NCBI RefSeq assembly: GCF_921293095.1
Contig: NC_060254.1
Location: 6,324,001 to 6,388,000, forward strand
Length of the DNA stretch: 64,000 nt
Direction of reading: 5' to 3'
From: Ischnura elegans
Taxonomy: Eukaryota > Arthropoda > Insecta > Odonata > Coenagrionidae
Position numbers and translations under genes: made by a program. Positions 32,601-40,400 of the stretch are shown here, piece by piece. The notes beneath the pieces are model-generated. The model saw only the letters and a list, made by a program, of their open reading frames with translations, searched no databases and had not been told where the DNA came from. Position 1 is the stretch's first letter. Each line of letters opens with the position of its first letter.

Positions 32601-33683
32601 AACGATGCATGTTAACAACGTAACAACAACAGACAATACATGCCAAAAGAAATAAATTACGGGTGTTATTAGCGTACGTAGGCATAATGTCTAATGTTCC
32701 AACTAACGGCCAGTTAAAACATCGGAAACTACAACATCAATTTAACACCCAACCTCCGTCAAGGAACGAAAAATCTGAAACTTGAGTCACTTACTTCAGA
32801 TTTGGTATCCAGCGGTGGCAGCTCTCTGTGAAGGCAAATGTGAGCCACTTTTATCACATGCTCCAACTTCCTAGGTTGTTCTTCCACCTTCGCTGCAAGA
32901 AACAATGCTGCCGCAGCAATTGCATTTCGGTGAAAGTGGGTGAAAGAGTGGAATATGTAGAACCTATGCATATACACAATTGCCGTATTGATGCAGAGCT
33001 GCGAGCTACAATTGTGTTAAGGAAAATTACCTCAAAATCAAAAGCTAATTAATAATAATAAGCAAATGAAGAAAATTATAACCATAAATAGAGAAAGGAC
33101 TACACTAAGGTCATCACATGCATAGCTAGAGGAACATGGATGTAAGCAATGACATACACCACTTGCGAACATAAAAAAATCACACCCGAGGGTATATTCT
33201 TTCCCTCTAATATGAAGAAATAGTTTTATTGCACTGTTCTGTCATTATTTATGTCTCATAAAACCATAAATGTTTACTTAAATCACATGATCAATATGGC
33301 GTGGCATTGAGGAAATTTTCTACGCAAGCTATGTACGAGGCCATTCGCAATCATCCATTGTATTGCTGAGAAGCGTAAAGCTTGAGAAAGACACTTCAAC
33401 AAAATTTTAACACGTTTATCCAATAAGTAGAGGCACATACCGTTGGAGAATGAATAATTTCCGAAAAACTCATAGCTTTCCTCGCTTTGCATCACTACAC
33501 TCCAACACTACTTAAGACTTGATTTAGGAAAGGATACACCTGAAGTCTTTGTCCCATGTCCTGAATAAAATTTGCAGCGTGTTGTCTAAACGAAAGCTCT
33601 TTGTCTGCATCTATGCCACACTTTTTGCTGGGAGAATTTGCGAGTTGTTCTTTGGTAAAGTACCATTTTTCTTCCGCCGCCAT
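5507..33683 (-). CDS. CycT: Cyclin T gene (P-TEFb cyclin), seven exons visible, 3' end outside window
   Basis: Cyclin T binds and activates CDK9; the P-TEFb complex phosphorylates the RNA polymerase II tail and pause factors to release promoter-proximal pausing in the nucleus (family knowledge). Seven minus-strand exons join in frame: 33683-33540, 32998-32795, 14721-14598, 12939-12894, 12489-12399, 8579-8385 and 5627-5507, about 308 residues. The N-terminus carries [13 protein letters not shown], followed by the cyclin-box stretch [20 protein letters not shown] and the second-box stretches [18 protein letters not shown] and [12 protein letters not shown], all diagnostic of cyclin T/K and closest to cyclin T. 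Animal cyclin T proteins are 700-1100 residues, so the long disordered C-terminal part must lie left of position 1. Introns are very long (up to 18 kb) and filled with transposons. KANSL2 starts 581 bp away on the other strand. The least certain points are the exon 1-2 junction and exon 7. Confidence 0.93.
5628..8384 (-). other. CycT intron 6
   Basis: The right-hand half (about 6575-7755) is a truncated Tigger B copy. The rest (5628-6570 and 7756-8384) shows no recognisable gene or repeat apart from a short (TA)n tract at about 8216-8231. Confidence 0.6.
6575..7755. mobile_element. 5'-truncated copy B2 of the 3.4-kb Tigger B element
   Basis: Parallels the last ~1.4 kb of B1 (24940-26321) segment by segment, for example TTTTTGGGAATTCA followed by GCAAGTGAACCAATACTTCA, and GTTACTATTTATTTACGAT-like blocks. 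It ends with the same TIR (ATCAAGAGTTTACTG) next to TA at 7756-7757. B2 lacks the 192-bp tandem duplication seen in B1, so that duplication is specific to B1. Confidence 0.8.
8385..8579 (-). CDS. CycT: CycT coding exon 6 (end of cyclin domain)
   Basis: 65 codons, phase 0 at both ends. It encodes [20 protein letters not shown], then [20 protein letters not shown] and a short linker ending GLGYQL. The WYVDxTVTxELLxELTxEFL motif closes the cyclin domain. Acceptor ATTGCAG, donor TTG|GTGAGG. Confidence 0.92.
9544..10260. mobile_element. PIF/Harbinger-like MITE nested in the hAT
   Basis: Flanked by TAA on both sides (9541-9543 and 10261-10263), the 3-bp TSD of PIF/Harbinger elements. TIRs: AGGCCGCCACACACCTAAGC and (reverse complement of right end) AGGCCACTCCACACCTGAGT, continuing GGCCGC in both. 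717 bp, no transposase. Confidence 0.75.
10360..10596 (+). pseudogene. BED zinc-finger N-terminus of a hAT transposase
   Basis: 78-codon frame [20 protein letters not shown], then [20 protein letters not shown] and KHLKKVHH. This is a zf-BED domain: VWKYF aromatic start, CxxC, GGxxKTTxNLLxHLxxxH. Such domains sit at the DNA-binding N-terminus of hAT transposases. The frame closes soon after the finger; the core downstream is broken, so this is a fossil. A domesticated BED protein is unlikely because the TIR context is intact around it. Confidence 0.8.
10978..11100 (+). pseudogene. hAT transposase core fragment (ZBED-type)
   Basis: A reading interrupted by stops gives [10 protein letters not shown], then [20 protein letters not shown] and SNISLTYEERR. 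This matches the (I/M)AxDLxPFSxVExxGFRxLxxxLxPxYxxPSR block of ZBED-like hAT transposases. The rest of the catalytic core is missing, replaced by an internal deletion and GC-rich repeats (11130-11620). Confidence 0.65.
12399..12489 (-). CDS. CycT: CycT coding exon 5 (second cyclin box)
   Basis: 91 bp. Begins with one base completing Ser after a CTTCGCAG acceptor, encodes [20 protein letters not shown] and [10 protein letters not shown], and ends phase 0 at GGG|GTAAGT. It carries the conserved helix of the second cyclin box ([15 protein letters not shown]). Confidence 0.92.
12894..12939 (-). CDS. CycT: CycT coding exon 4 (46-bp small exon)
   Basis: Short exon found by frame logic and protein match. 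The phase-1 end of exon 3 plus CG gives Ala, then [14 protein letters not shown], and the last AG joins the C of exon 5 to make Ser. The acceptor is GCCACAG and the donor is CAG|GTAGTG. The [12 protein letters not shown] stretch is highly conserved in animal cyclin T. Confidence 0.9.
12940..14597 (-). other. CycT intron 3, with a possible antisense LINE 3' end
   Basis: On the minus strand, about 13860 down to 13270 resembles the 3' end of a non-LTR element: a decayed polypeptide-like stretch, then a tail ending in AATTAAATAAATAAATAAT. Evidence is compositional and weak. The remainder (13900-14590) is AT-rich with nothing recognised. Confidence 0.3.
14598..14721 (-). CDS. CycT: CycT coding exon 3
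   Basis: It begins phase 0 after a TTATTTCAG acceptor and ends phase 1 at CGAG|GTGAGC. It encodes [20 protein letters not shown] followed by [21 protein letters not shown]. The DHPHTHVV motif is a cyclin T signature in the segment linking the two cyclin boxes. About 18 kb of intron separates it from exon 2. Confidence 0.92.
14843..16500. mobile_element. hAT element E1, right end lost
   Basis: Begins TAGGGATGGACGGATCCAGG, a hAT-type terminus, and matches E2 (39833-41918) over most of its length, for example GGAATGCT(T/A)TTTAGATTT and GAGAATTGAAGCAGGTA. It stops where Tigger T2 begins, so the right end is missing. A small MITE (15178-15406) is inserted in it and is absent from E2. Confidence 0.7.
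15178..15406. mobile_element. 229-bp CAGTGGCGTAGC MITE inside E1
   Basis: Starts CAGTGGCGTAGCAAGAGG and ends (reverse complement) CAGTCGTAGGGATAACCAGG. E2 at about 40165 lacks it at the matching place (…CATTGACTGG…), giving an empty-site comparison. A relative sits at 17894-18086. The superfamily is not resolved. Confidence 0.6.
17250..17810 (-). pseudogene. Decayed Tigger transposase fragment, T2
   Basis: The minus strand reads [20 protein letters not shown], then [11 protein letters not shown] and [30 protein letters not shown], almost the same as in T1. The PLDRG motif has become PLNRG, a loss next to the conserved Asp. C-terminal parts are scattered over other frames. No intact catalytic core. 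Confidence 0.75.
17894..18086. mobile_element. CAGTGGCGTAGCC MITE inside T2
   Basis: Begins CAGTGGCGTAGCCAGGGGTG and ends (reverse complement) CAGGGGTGTATCCAGGAAT. Internal blocks (GATTATGAAAAGTGTTAAAA, then TACCCTGTTTTTCAAAAATT and TTTTGGAGCCCCCC) match the copy at 15178-15406. Confidence 0.6.
19917..20718. mobile_element. Tigger-like MITE A1 (802 bp, TA TSD)
   Basis: TA on both sides. TIR CAGTGAGTCCTCGTTTAACG on the left and (reverse complement) CAGTGAGTCCTCGTTCTACG on the right. Non-coding. Homologous along its length to A2 at 21202-21969, in the same orientation, only about 500 bp away. Confidence 0.88.
20870..22279. mobile_element. piggyBac-like element P1, interrupted by A2
   Basis: TTAA on both sides (20866-20869 and 22280-22283), the piggyBac TSD. 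Ends CCCTTAGGCTGCGGGAACG and (reverse complement) CCCTTTAGCTGCAGGAGC. Without A2 it is about 640 bp and non-coding. Confidence 0.75.
21202..21969. mobile_element. Tigger-like MITE A2 (768 bp), nested in P1
   Basis: TA TSD; the same CAGTGAGTCCTCGTTTAACG terminus as A1, right end (reverse complement) CAGTGAGTCCTCATTCTACG. It differs from A1 by small indels. Insertion inside P1 dates it after P1. Confidence 0.88.
22355..22645 (-). mobile_element. Fragment D2 of Tigger-like family D
   Basis: Reverse-complement match to 41002-41325: TGAGAAATGCATTTGGAT, CAATTGAGCxTACTAxCCAGG and GCGTACTAACCAAATA are shared. It lacks the terminal CAGTGGAACTTGG. A 48-bp block in it (22488-22535) is identical to 20938-20985 in P1. 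Confidence 0.6.
24083..24274 (+). pseudogene. C-terminal tail of Tigger transposase in B1
   Basis: Frame from 24083 to the TAA at 24272-24274 reads [20 protein letters not shown], then an acidic [20 protein letters not shown] and [14 protein letters not shown] stop. The (F/I)DDDLxxC start, acidic spacer and final ALxxxRxYxL helix are the usual end of Tigger transposases. An in-frame stop just upstream (24080-24082) and the missing core show it is dead. Confidence 0.65.
25059..25440. repeat. 192-bp tandem duplication in B1
   Basis: GCTAAGAAAATCTTTTCTCT begins at 25059 and again at 25251; the two units are nearly identical through CATCTCTTGTAGGAAAATA. Present once in B2. Confidence 0.9.
27545..27933 (-). 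mobile_element. Tigger-like fragment C2, related to C1
   Basis: Right end (reverse complement) CAGTAAATTCTCGTTATTAT abuts TA at 27934-27935 and continues AAGTTCACAGGTCTGAAAAAC, like the C1 left end. Further in, CTGCAGAATGCAGCACTGC and TTATGACGAACTGATCTAGC match C1 (4450-4515). The minus strand just beyond (27560-27300) has a Cys-rich broken frame (CPEC) of unknown nature. Confidence 0.6.
28359..29775. mobile_element. Tigger-like element F (1417 bp, TA TSD)
   Basis: TA on both sides. Ends CAGGCATCCCCCCAGTTACG and (reverse complement) CAGGCATCCCCCAAGTTACG. Subterminal GACTTGCGTAAAT/GACTTACGTAAATT motifs on both sides. No intact transposase. Confidence 0.85.
30637..30798 (+). pseudogene. Short ORF in the Merlin-like element, resembling an ISXO2/IS1016 transposase N-terminus
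   Basis: 53 codons: [53 protein letters not shown]. The pattern of a helix, then LQxxGxL, then a Cys motif and a Met resembles the N-terminal zinc-binding region of IS1016/Merlin transposases (FLxxxGLLxxxxxCPxCxxxM). No catalytic DDE part follows; a minisatellite replaces it. Resemblance is by eye only. Confidence 0.4.
30835..31234. repeat. 96-bp minisatellite, 4.2 copies
   Basis: Units begin at 30835, 30931, 31027 and 31123, with a degraded fifth start at 31219. Unit landmarks: GGAAAGTGATTTACCCACTT and CCAGCTCGAAGGATATTTTT. Only one to three differences between full units. Lies inside the Merlin-like element. Confidence 0.95.
32795..32998 (-). CDS. CycT: CycT coding exon 2 (first cyclin box)
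   Basis: 68 codons, phase 0 at both ends. It encodes the core of the first cyclin box: [17 protein letters not shown], then [19 protein letters not shown] and [15 protein letters not shown]. The donor is GAA|GTAAGT at 32794. The acceptor used here (CGCAG|CTC at 32999) keeps the frame. A conserved Ser-Gln pair encoded just upstream suggests that an alternative junction may be the true one. Confidence 0.92.
32999..33539 (-). other. CycT intron 1
   Basis: 541 bp of AT-rich sequence with no recognisable repeat. The acceptor region contains two close AGs (GTAG and GCAG, six bases apart) that give different reading frames; only the second keeps the cyclin T frame. Confidence 0.7.
33540..33683 (-). 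CDS. CycT: CycT coding exon 1
   Basis: 48 codons starting at the ATG at 33683, ending in DMGQRLQ before a GTGTAT donor (phase 0). The N-terminal signature [16 protein letters not shown] and the following [21 protein letters not shown] are the hallmark start of cyclin T proteins. This ATG is chosen because the family begins only a few residues before the WYF motif. Confidence 0.92.
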
Positions 33684-34262
33684 TTATTCCACTACGAAGG
33701 ACACACAGACAAATCCGCAGGAGGAAGTCGCCACAATATGGATTTGATTGGTTGGTTCCCTCGTAAATTTACATTGAAAAATCATTTTGATATTATTCTT
33801 TAAAACCAAACCTGTGTGCTTGAACTAATATTATTTTTTAATCGCTATTTATCTATTTCAGGCATTTATTATTCACACTTATAAATATCATAGCAACGTT
33901 GTAAATTGTGCAAGACCATGCAAGACGTACTCCGCCTTGCGCCATTTGTAAAACTTCCGGCAAGATAGAAGCATCGTTGGAGTAGATAGCCGTTAGTGTC
34001 CAGAGACTAACGGTTGAGTTAATAAATTTAGTCGAATGTTTGCAGATTAAATGGTTCCTTACATTTTTAAGAAGCGTAGTTACTGCTTTCTTCTAGAAAT
34101 AAATATACTGTCGGAGGAGTACAGCGGATACACGGCGAACATTACGGGGTCAGTGTTCTATATCCTCAAAATGGCGTTCTCACCGAAGGAGTGACTCTCA
34201 TTCGTTACGTAAGAAATCCGTGCTGGTCAATTTTAAGAATTGCAACTTACATCTCTTTTCAG
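33684..34262. promoter_or_regulatory. Shared divergent CycT/KANSL2 promoter region
   Basis: 581 bp separate the cyclin T ATG on the minus strand from the KANSL2 ATG on the plus strand. An inverted CCAAT box is present (ATTGG at about 33745-33755), as well as a perfect inverted pair CCGTTAGT/ACTAACGG at 33990-34013, which matches the Myb-type core (C/T)AAC(G/T)G on both strands. No transposon is recognisable in this segment, unlike the surrounding introns, which fits constraint on a bidirectional housekeeping promoter (inference). Confidence 0.6.
34171..34194 (+). promoter_or_regulatory. Short upstream ORF and leader splice donor of KANSL2
   Basis: ATG at 34171 opens a seven-codon frame (MAFSPKE) closed by TGA. 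Fourteen bases later TTAC|GTAAGA is a good donor that could pair with the acceptor at 34261-34262, giving a 54-bp leader intron. If used, the uORF lies in the mature leader upstream of the KANSL2 start. Transcript data are needed. Confidence 0.35.
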
Positions 34263-34264
34263 TA

Positions 34265-34494
34265 ATGTATAGACACCCTCGCTCTTCTGCCCCGAAGAAG
34301 GTGAAATCCTCGGATGGCCAAACGTGTAATTATCAACATTATAAGTGCAACCAGTATTGTGTCGAAGGCTACGAATTTTGCCTGAAGCATATTTTAGAGG
34401 ATAGGACTGCACCTTTTAAACAGTGCAATCATGTATACCCCGCAAATGGCAAACGATGCCTCTCGGCAGCTCCCAGAGGTGACAAGAAGGACGG
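34265..34494 (+). CDS. KANSL2: KANSL2 coding exon 1 (first zinc-binding domain)
   Basis: Starts at the ATG just after a TTTTCAG acceptor (34261-34262). Encodes [20 protein letters not shown], then the Cys/His array through [17 protein letters not shown] to KKDG. Donor GACGG|GTGAGC. Matches the conserved KHILED-xxAPFKQC region of KANSL2. Confidence 0.93.
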
Positions 34495-37400
34495 GTGAGC
34501 CACGTGGTTTCGACCGCATTTTTCCTCTTTGTTTCCTTGCTACTTTCCTCAGTGGAGCTAGCTCTTCAATTTATTTTCATTTTCATTCCAGGTTTTGCGC
34601 AGAACATGCCTACAAAGCTCAGATATTGCGTCAGAGAGCTATTCTTAAGAAATGCCCCCCGCAGACTCCGGAAAACATGGTTTCCAGCTTATCGCACTAC
34701 CTACCTCGGACAAACGTGGAGGAATCATCCAAAGAGAACAATGCGAGCAGTATTTCGGAGGTTCCCCATCGATCGGTCAATCCTTTCGGTACGTATTTCT
34801 GCCCTGGCTATGTTCTTTTGTCTCGTCATGGTGATGAGAAAGAAAATCGCATAGGGGGGCCGGATAGTTTTTGATAGCATTGGGGTGTGGACTGGACATT
34901 TTCGTTTGCCATTGTTTGCAATGGTAAATGTCTTTTCGAGTCCTCACGTCCAGTGTAGGAAATCACTTCCGGATGTTGCCCGATGTGCGGAGATTATGAG
35001 AGCTGATGAAAGTTTTACCGCCCCGAGATTTGTACCTCGTTGCATCTGGATGTCTGATCGAGTGACCCATTTTCAGTTGACATCGATGTGACCAGTGTGA
35101 ATCAAGGAGGATCAAAAGTATTGGATTTCGCGAGTGAATCTGATAGCGATGCAGAAGCCGCCTGTGTGGATGATGTTATTCCTGTGGGAATGGATGAATC
35201 CGAGACGGAAAGCGTAGACAGCGAGGCTGACGATCCGCTAAGGTTAGTATCCGCTAGTAAACACCAACTTAGTTATCGGGATAATCAAACCTGTCTGTGT
35301 GGGGAAATTTTCTGCCCCCCTATTTCTAACGTTCCCTAGGTTGGTCATCAAGTGTAATGCGGGAAAAAATTGGTATCTCTTTGGTCTGTAATCGTTGTAA
35401 GTTCTTTTCTGTGAGGTTTTTATGAGTCCGCTAGAAGGTTGATTATGTAAGTATAGTTAAACTACCCTATAGCAGGGGCGGTCTGGGGTGATTGGGGGCC
35501 GTCGGCTGGGGCTCATTACTCTTAAACAAGTTAAGCGAAGCGAAAACTTAAGGAAATCGCGCTCCAGGAATTGGATTTCGACACTAATATGCTTTTTTTA
35601 TATCCAGATATAAGTTAATAAAAATAGCAATTCCGTAAGAAAAAATACAGCGAAAAGCGAGAATTTCACAGCTTGTGAAATCGAAGAATGAGTTAGCGTC
35701 CTACTATCCATTTAGTGGATTTTTCCTTGATCCTGCACCGAAAAAAAAACTCAAAAATAACAATTTCGTACAACCCATTCATGAAAAGCATATCTCTTAT
35801 ATCTTCTTACACTTTATTTTCTTCATAATTATATTTGGTATGCTATTTTTACACTGAGTATGTGTTAAATAAATGAACTAACAACAACGCAGAATTTTTT
35901 ATTGCAAAACACCATGCTTCTAACTTAATAAGTCTATTTTTATTTCACCTTTCATGTATGCTTCATGATAGATGCGAAAGCATTGAGGGGGGGGGTGCGA
36001 ATCTCGGAGCCCTCGGCCATTGCCGTCCTGGCCAGACCGCCCCTGCAATTTACCCTCGTGACTTAGCAATGCATTGTTTTATTATCTTACCTAACAATGC
36101 TTGAATCCCTCCTTTTCGTGTGTCAGGGGGTGGATTTTGACACGCACTGCAAAGGGCATGCCACTCTTGTGCCATGGAGTGGCATGGAGAACGTCAGTGC
36201 TATAGCAAATGCACTATCTTTTGAGGAATGGGTGTAATCGCCCAGGACTGGAGAGTCAGTGCAACAAATTTACTGCTGTGATTAGCATCTCATGGTGCTA
36301 TCTGGTTGCCTATCAGTAGTAGTGTAATTCGGTGGTTAAACCTGAATGCGGTGGTATCTAATTGGTGTCATCTAGGTACCTAGTCGTAGACAGTTGTTCA
36401 TTGTATTGGAATGCACGTTATCTGAAATGTGTTTTCCATTTATATAGGTTCCAGGCTTAACCTAATAGTGGTTTAAAGAACTTCTATTGACTTGATGTCA
36501 GTTTTATTTTCAGTTGCTGACGTTTTTGCTTTTCCCTTTCACTTGCCGAACACTTTCCCCTGCCAAACACTCAAGAATTGGCTTGCAGGGTATTATGTAG
36601 ATGTGGGTTTGCAATTCTGAGGTCAGCATTTATAGGAAACACATTTACGGGTTAGTCTTATATCATGTGGAAGTTACCTCTAATTTTGTAAGCGCACATG
36701 ATTGGGAGAACTGAAACGTCAGTCTCCTAAATGAGATTTCAAACAGTTGAGGATGGTGAAATTCTGGTGACTGTATAGTTTTATCGAATTGCTAATTATC
36801 GTCGGATCTTCACCAAAATTAGTATACATAACTTATTTTACATTCTAAACAATCCAAGGGGTGGGCAAAAGCCCTTCGAGTACTAATAAAAATTTACTAA
36901 TTCATTACTTATCTTGGTGTCGGATGGGTAACTTATACGTTGCAGGAGCCATCATAGATGAGAAAAGATCGAAAATTAAACTTGCTAAGGTGAACAAATT
37001 AGTTTGTATCAGAGGGTTTTGATATAATTTATTATTGTTATAAAGTTGCCGAAATTCTTTCGAATTTCATGACACCTGATGGGAAGGTTAAGCCATATTT
37101 GTGGCCCAAAACATTTGGATGAGTGCTGGATAATGCGAACTGACTTATATAAATGCTAGTACCAGTGCCTAAGACCGTCACAGGAAGGCAGTACACCTTG
37201 CCAGATTGCACAGTCTTAGCAATTGAGAAGGCCTGGAATGCTTACCATCAGGCTTAGAGGTCAGAGGTGTGCATGTAATCCTCAAATATTTAACCGATTT
37301 TTCTTCTCTTATTGCAATTCTTCGTAGCGGCGATAACGTGATTGTACTCTTATTCCTACTGCTCCACATATTACCTGGTTTCTGAAAACCATGCATCTGT

Positions 37401-40400
37401 GGCTGCAATATCACGGAATCTGGAAAGAGATTCGCACAGTGATTTTGCATAGATGTTTCAAATCCACTGCAAGGCATCGAGAACTACACTGTCCCCGTGT
37501 AAACTCATGCACAGCAGCTGGATAATTGGCAGTCAGCTGTACCTTGAAAATCCATAAAATTACTAAAATGTTGCCATTTTATGCTCTTTGGAAATTAAAT
37601 ATAGTGGATTTAAAAATGATTGTTCAAAGATCAGTTTCTCTGAACTGGTGGTGGTTCTATTGAATGGCCTTAGTTTGGCTGTAATTAATTTTCATGTGTT
37701 ACTTTTAACAAGTGATATATATGTAATTCCAAAATTGCACTCCTACCTACACAGTTGGAGTAGTGGTTAGCTTCGTCAAGTCTCACCCAGGGGGCCAGGG
37801 ATCGGGGTTTCAACACATCAGCATATTTTGTAGTTCTGATCATACAGCGACGAGCTTTTGAGTAATTTTAATTGCAGCAAGAATGGGCAGTTCAGAGATG
37901 TGTTTGCAATTCTGAATGACATAACTGCGGCATTAGAAAAGGCACATCAAGGTAGATGACCTCTCCTTGCGAGTGGCTTTACTTCTTTTGTCTCTGTCAG
38001 AGAAATTTAGAAAAATACTGTACAATAATAAGTACTCATGTATCCATACCTTTATAAAGATATACTTGAAATACTGGTCAGTAATTCTAAGACCAAACTT
38101 ATAGTTTTAGTGAATGTAGCTCTTGTTCGTAAAAAAAATTTAATAACAACACCTGGATTGTTGCAGCTAAGGAGAAAGAGCCCAAATGGCTTGGAGAATG
38201 TGAAATGATCCTCTTTTCCTGGAATTAACCTATTTTTCAAGTTTTTAGTTTATGGAAAAATTGTAATTACATATATTAGACTCTTAATGTGTATTGAAGG
38301 ATAATTGAAAATACTAAATTAAATACATTTATTTAAATAAAACACTCCAGTCGTAAAACTTCCTAATAGTGGAGAAATGAGTCCAGCTTATCTGGTGTTG
38401 TAAGTCAGTCACTTGCACTGAAGAAGTATGTTTTCCAGAAATCTTAGTATTGGGAGGGCTGGCAGAGTAAATGGTATTATTGGTTGTAAGTGTGAGGCAG
38501 GTTGACACCAATTTGCCCATACCGTGATGACAGCTGGAGTATTAACACTCTTTCACTGGGAAAGATAATGGGGACATAATGTCCTGCATTATTCCCTTGC
38601 CTCATGTATTTCATGCATTGTACGCGTGGCAAACAATTAACAAAATCTAATCATGTCTGTCTTCAAGATGTTCGTATTTTGTGCGTATCTCGGTGATGAA
38701 TTTTTTCCTGAATCAGATGAATAATAACCAGTGGTGAGCTGCCCCATTTCTGTTGGGCACTCTTGTGAGCCAAAGCAAAGGGAGTTTTCATTATATTATT
38801 CCACTGATTTGTTCTTCTAAGTCATGTAAAGTGATAATTTGAACAAATGGATATCATAAAATTCGAGGAATCAAGCGAGATGGAGTGGAATTGATTCATA
38901 ATGAAAGATGATTTGCAATTTTCCTCAAAAATAAATTTAATTTATTAATAATTTAATTTTAATAATTAAATATTAATTTAAGGATTAAATTTATTTTTGT
39001 GGAAAATTGCAAATCATCTTTCAGTATAAATGGATATCAAAATTTTGATGCTGGCAGGTCAGATAATGCCTGATTGGTTTGGGTGTGGGCATGATGTTGA
39101 TGTATGTGGCACTAATTCATCCCTATATATCATATGAAATCTGAGTTAATGGATTTGGAAAAGTTAATAATTTTGAAGCCTGAATTAGTCTCATTTAGAG
39201 ACCAAACCCAACCCTCCTCTGCATAATCTGGCTTTCTTTCCCTGTGCAAACTTATTTGTGTAAACTGGCTGTGATTTCACACCACTAACTGGAGCGTGCA
39301 CGGTCAAATGAAGAATCTCGTAAGGCTCTAAATGTATAGGTGAATTCATTGCCTGCTGCATCTAGGATGAGAGGTCTCTACTCTGTGGTGTGTCATATTC
39401 CTCTTCTAGGTAATGGTATGGTGTTACTTGTGGATGTTGTAAAGAGAGACATGGTCAATTTGGTTGAAACTACTTAGAGTTCTAACCGGTAGAGTGCATG
39501 AACTTGTCTGTAAGTGATTCCCTTGGAATCCTACAGGCATGCTGGAGTGTATACAGCCGAAGAAGTTGCGCTGCAGCTACGAGATAAGCTGATAAGATTG
39601 CAGTCTCTGTACATTGAGCAGTATCGTCGGTTGCAACAAGTTTTTCGGGAGCGCAGGCGAGTGTACATACATTCAGTCCGAAAGGAGAAGGAGACACTAA
39701 GTAAGTATGAAGGTTTATCTTTCGTTGCATCTAAGTTTTCCTTGCAAATGCCAACTGCATTATTTTACCTATATGCCCTGATTTGTGCAAATTGTGCAAA
39801 TGAATTCCTATACTCGATAAGAATACTTATAAATGGGGATGGACGGATACAGGATTTTTTCAGATCCGGATCGAATCCTTGGTTTTCGTAGCCAGATCTT
39901 CGGATATTTTCGAACCCTAATGCATTTTCAATTGTCTGCATTAAAACAAAGTAATTATTTAAGTTTCTTCTGGGTAAATACAATGAAAGGAATGCTATTT
40001 AGATTTACGTATAGGTTTAAATATTTTTACTGATTAAAAATTGTTTTTATAAGCTTTCAAATAATTTTTCAAAAACTATGAAATCGTTACACGGTCAGGA
40101 TGTAAACTTTTACACTTGCATTTAGAAATGAAAATTGGTTTCAATCTTCGGATGAACCATTGACTGGTTTTTGATATTCCTCACATAAGTTTCCCGAGGA
40201 TTTTATCAATTTCTCATGGTATACTGACATGTGTTTCACTCTCAAATGCTTCAGTTGCAGTGAGGTGGATTTTCCACTTCCTCACGTTAGTTTCACGTCA
40301 CAGTCCACGCACATTATGTCAATGTCCTTTTATGTCAATGAAAATATTTCTCCTCAATGAAAGGCATTTTTATCGGTATATCATTCAATTAAGTTGCTAC

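Larger units (their letters stand above)
14722..32794 (-). other. CycT intron 2 (18 kb), dense in transposons
   Basis: Holds hAT E1, Tigger T2, two CAGTGAGTCC elements, a piggyBac-like element, a Tigger D fragment, the 3.4-kb Tigger B1, Tigger-like C2 and F, and a Merlin-like element. Stretches with nothing recognised: 19021-19410, 22650-22915, 26330-27540, 27940-28350, 29780-30320 and 31510-32790. Confidence 0.8.
35243..39536 (+). other. KANSL2 intron 3
   Basis: Holds a CAGGGGCGGTCTGG element (35472-36046), a small Merlin-like element (36766-37050), a dispersed repeat shared with 63310-63480 (37310-37470), a tRNA-like SINE remnant (about 37738-37830) and a 122-bp AT-rich hairpin (38902-39023). 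The rest has nothing recognised. Confidence 0.7.

Noticed and set aside
34431..34874. 147-codon open frame spanning 34431-34874
   Set aside because: Only its exon part (34592-34788) is KANSL2; the rest is read-through of two short introns with good donor and acceptor sites.
39514..39891. 125-codon open frame
   Set aside because: It is KANSL2 exon 4 extended into both introns; the real exon is 39537-39700.
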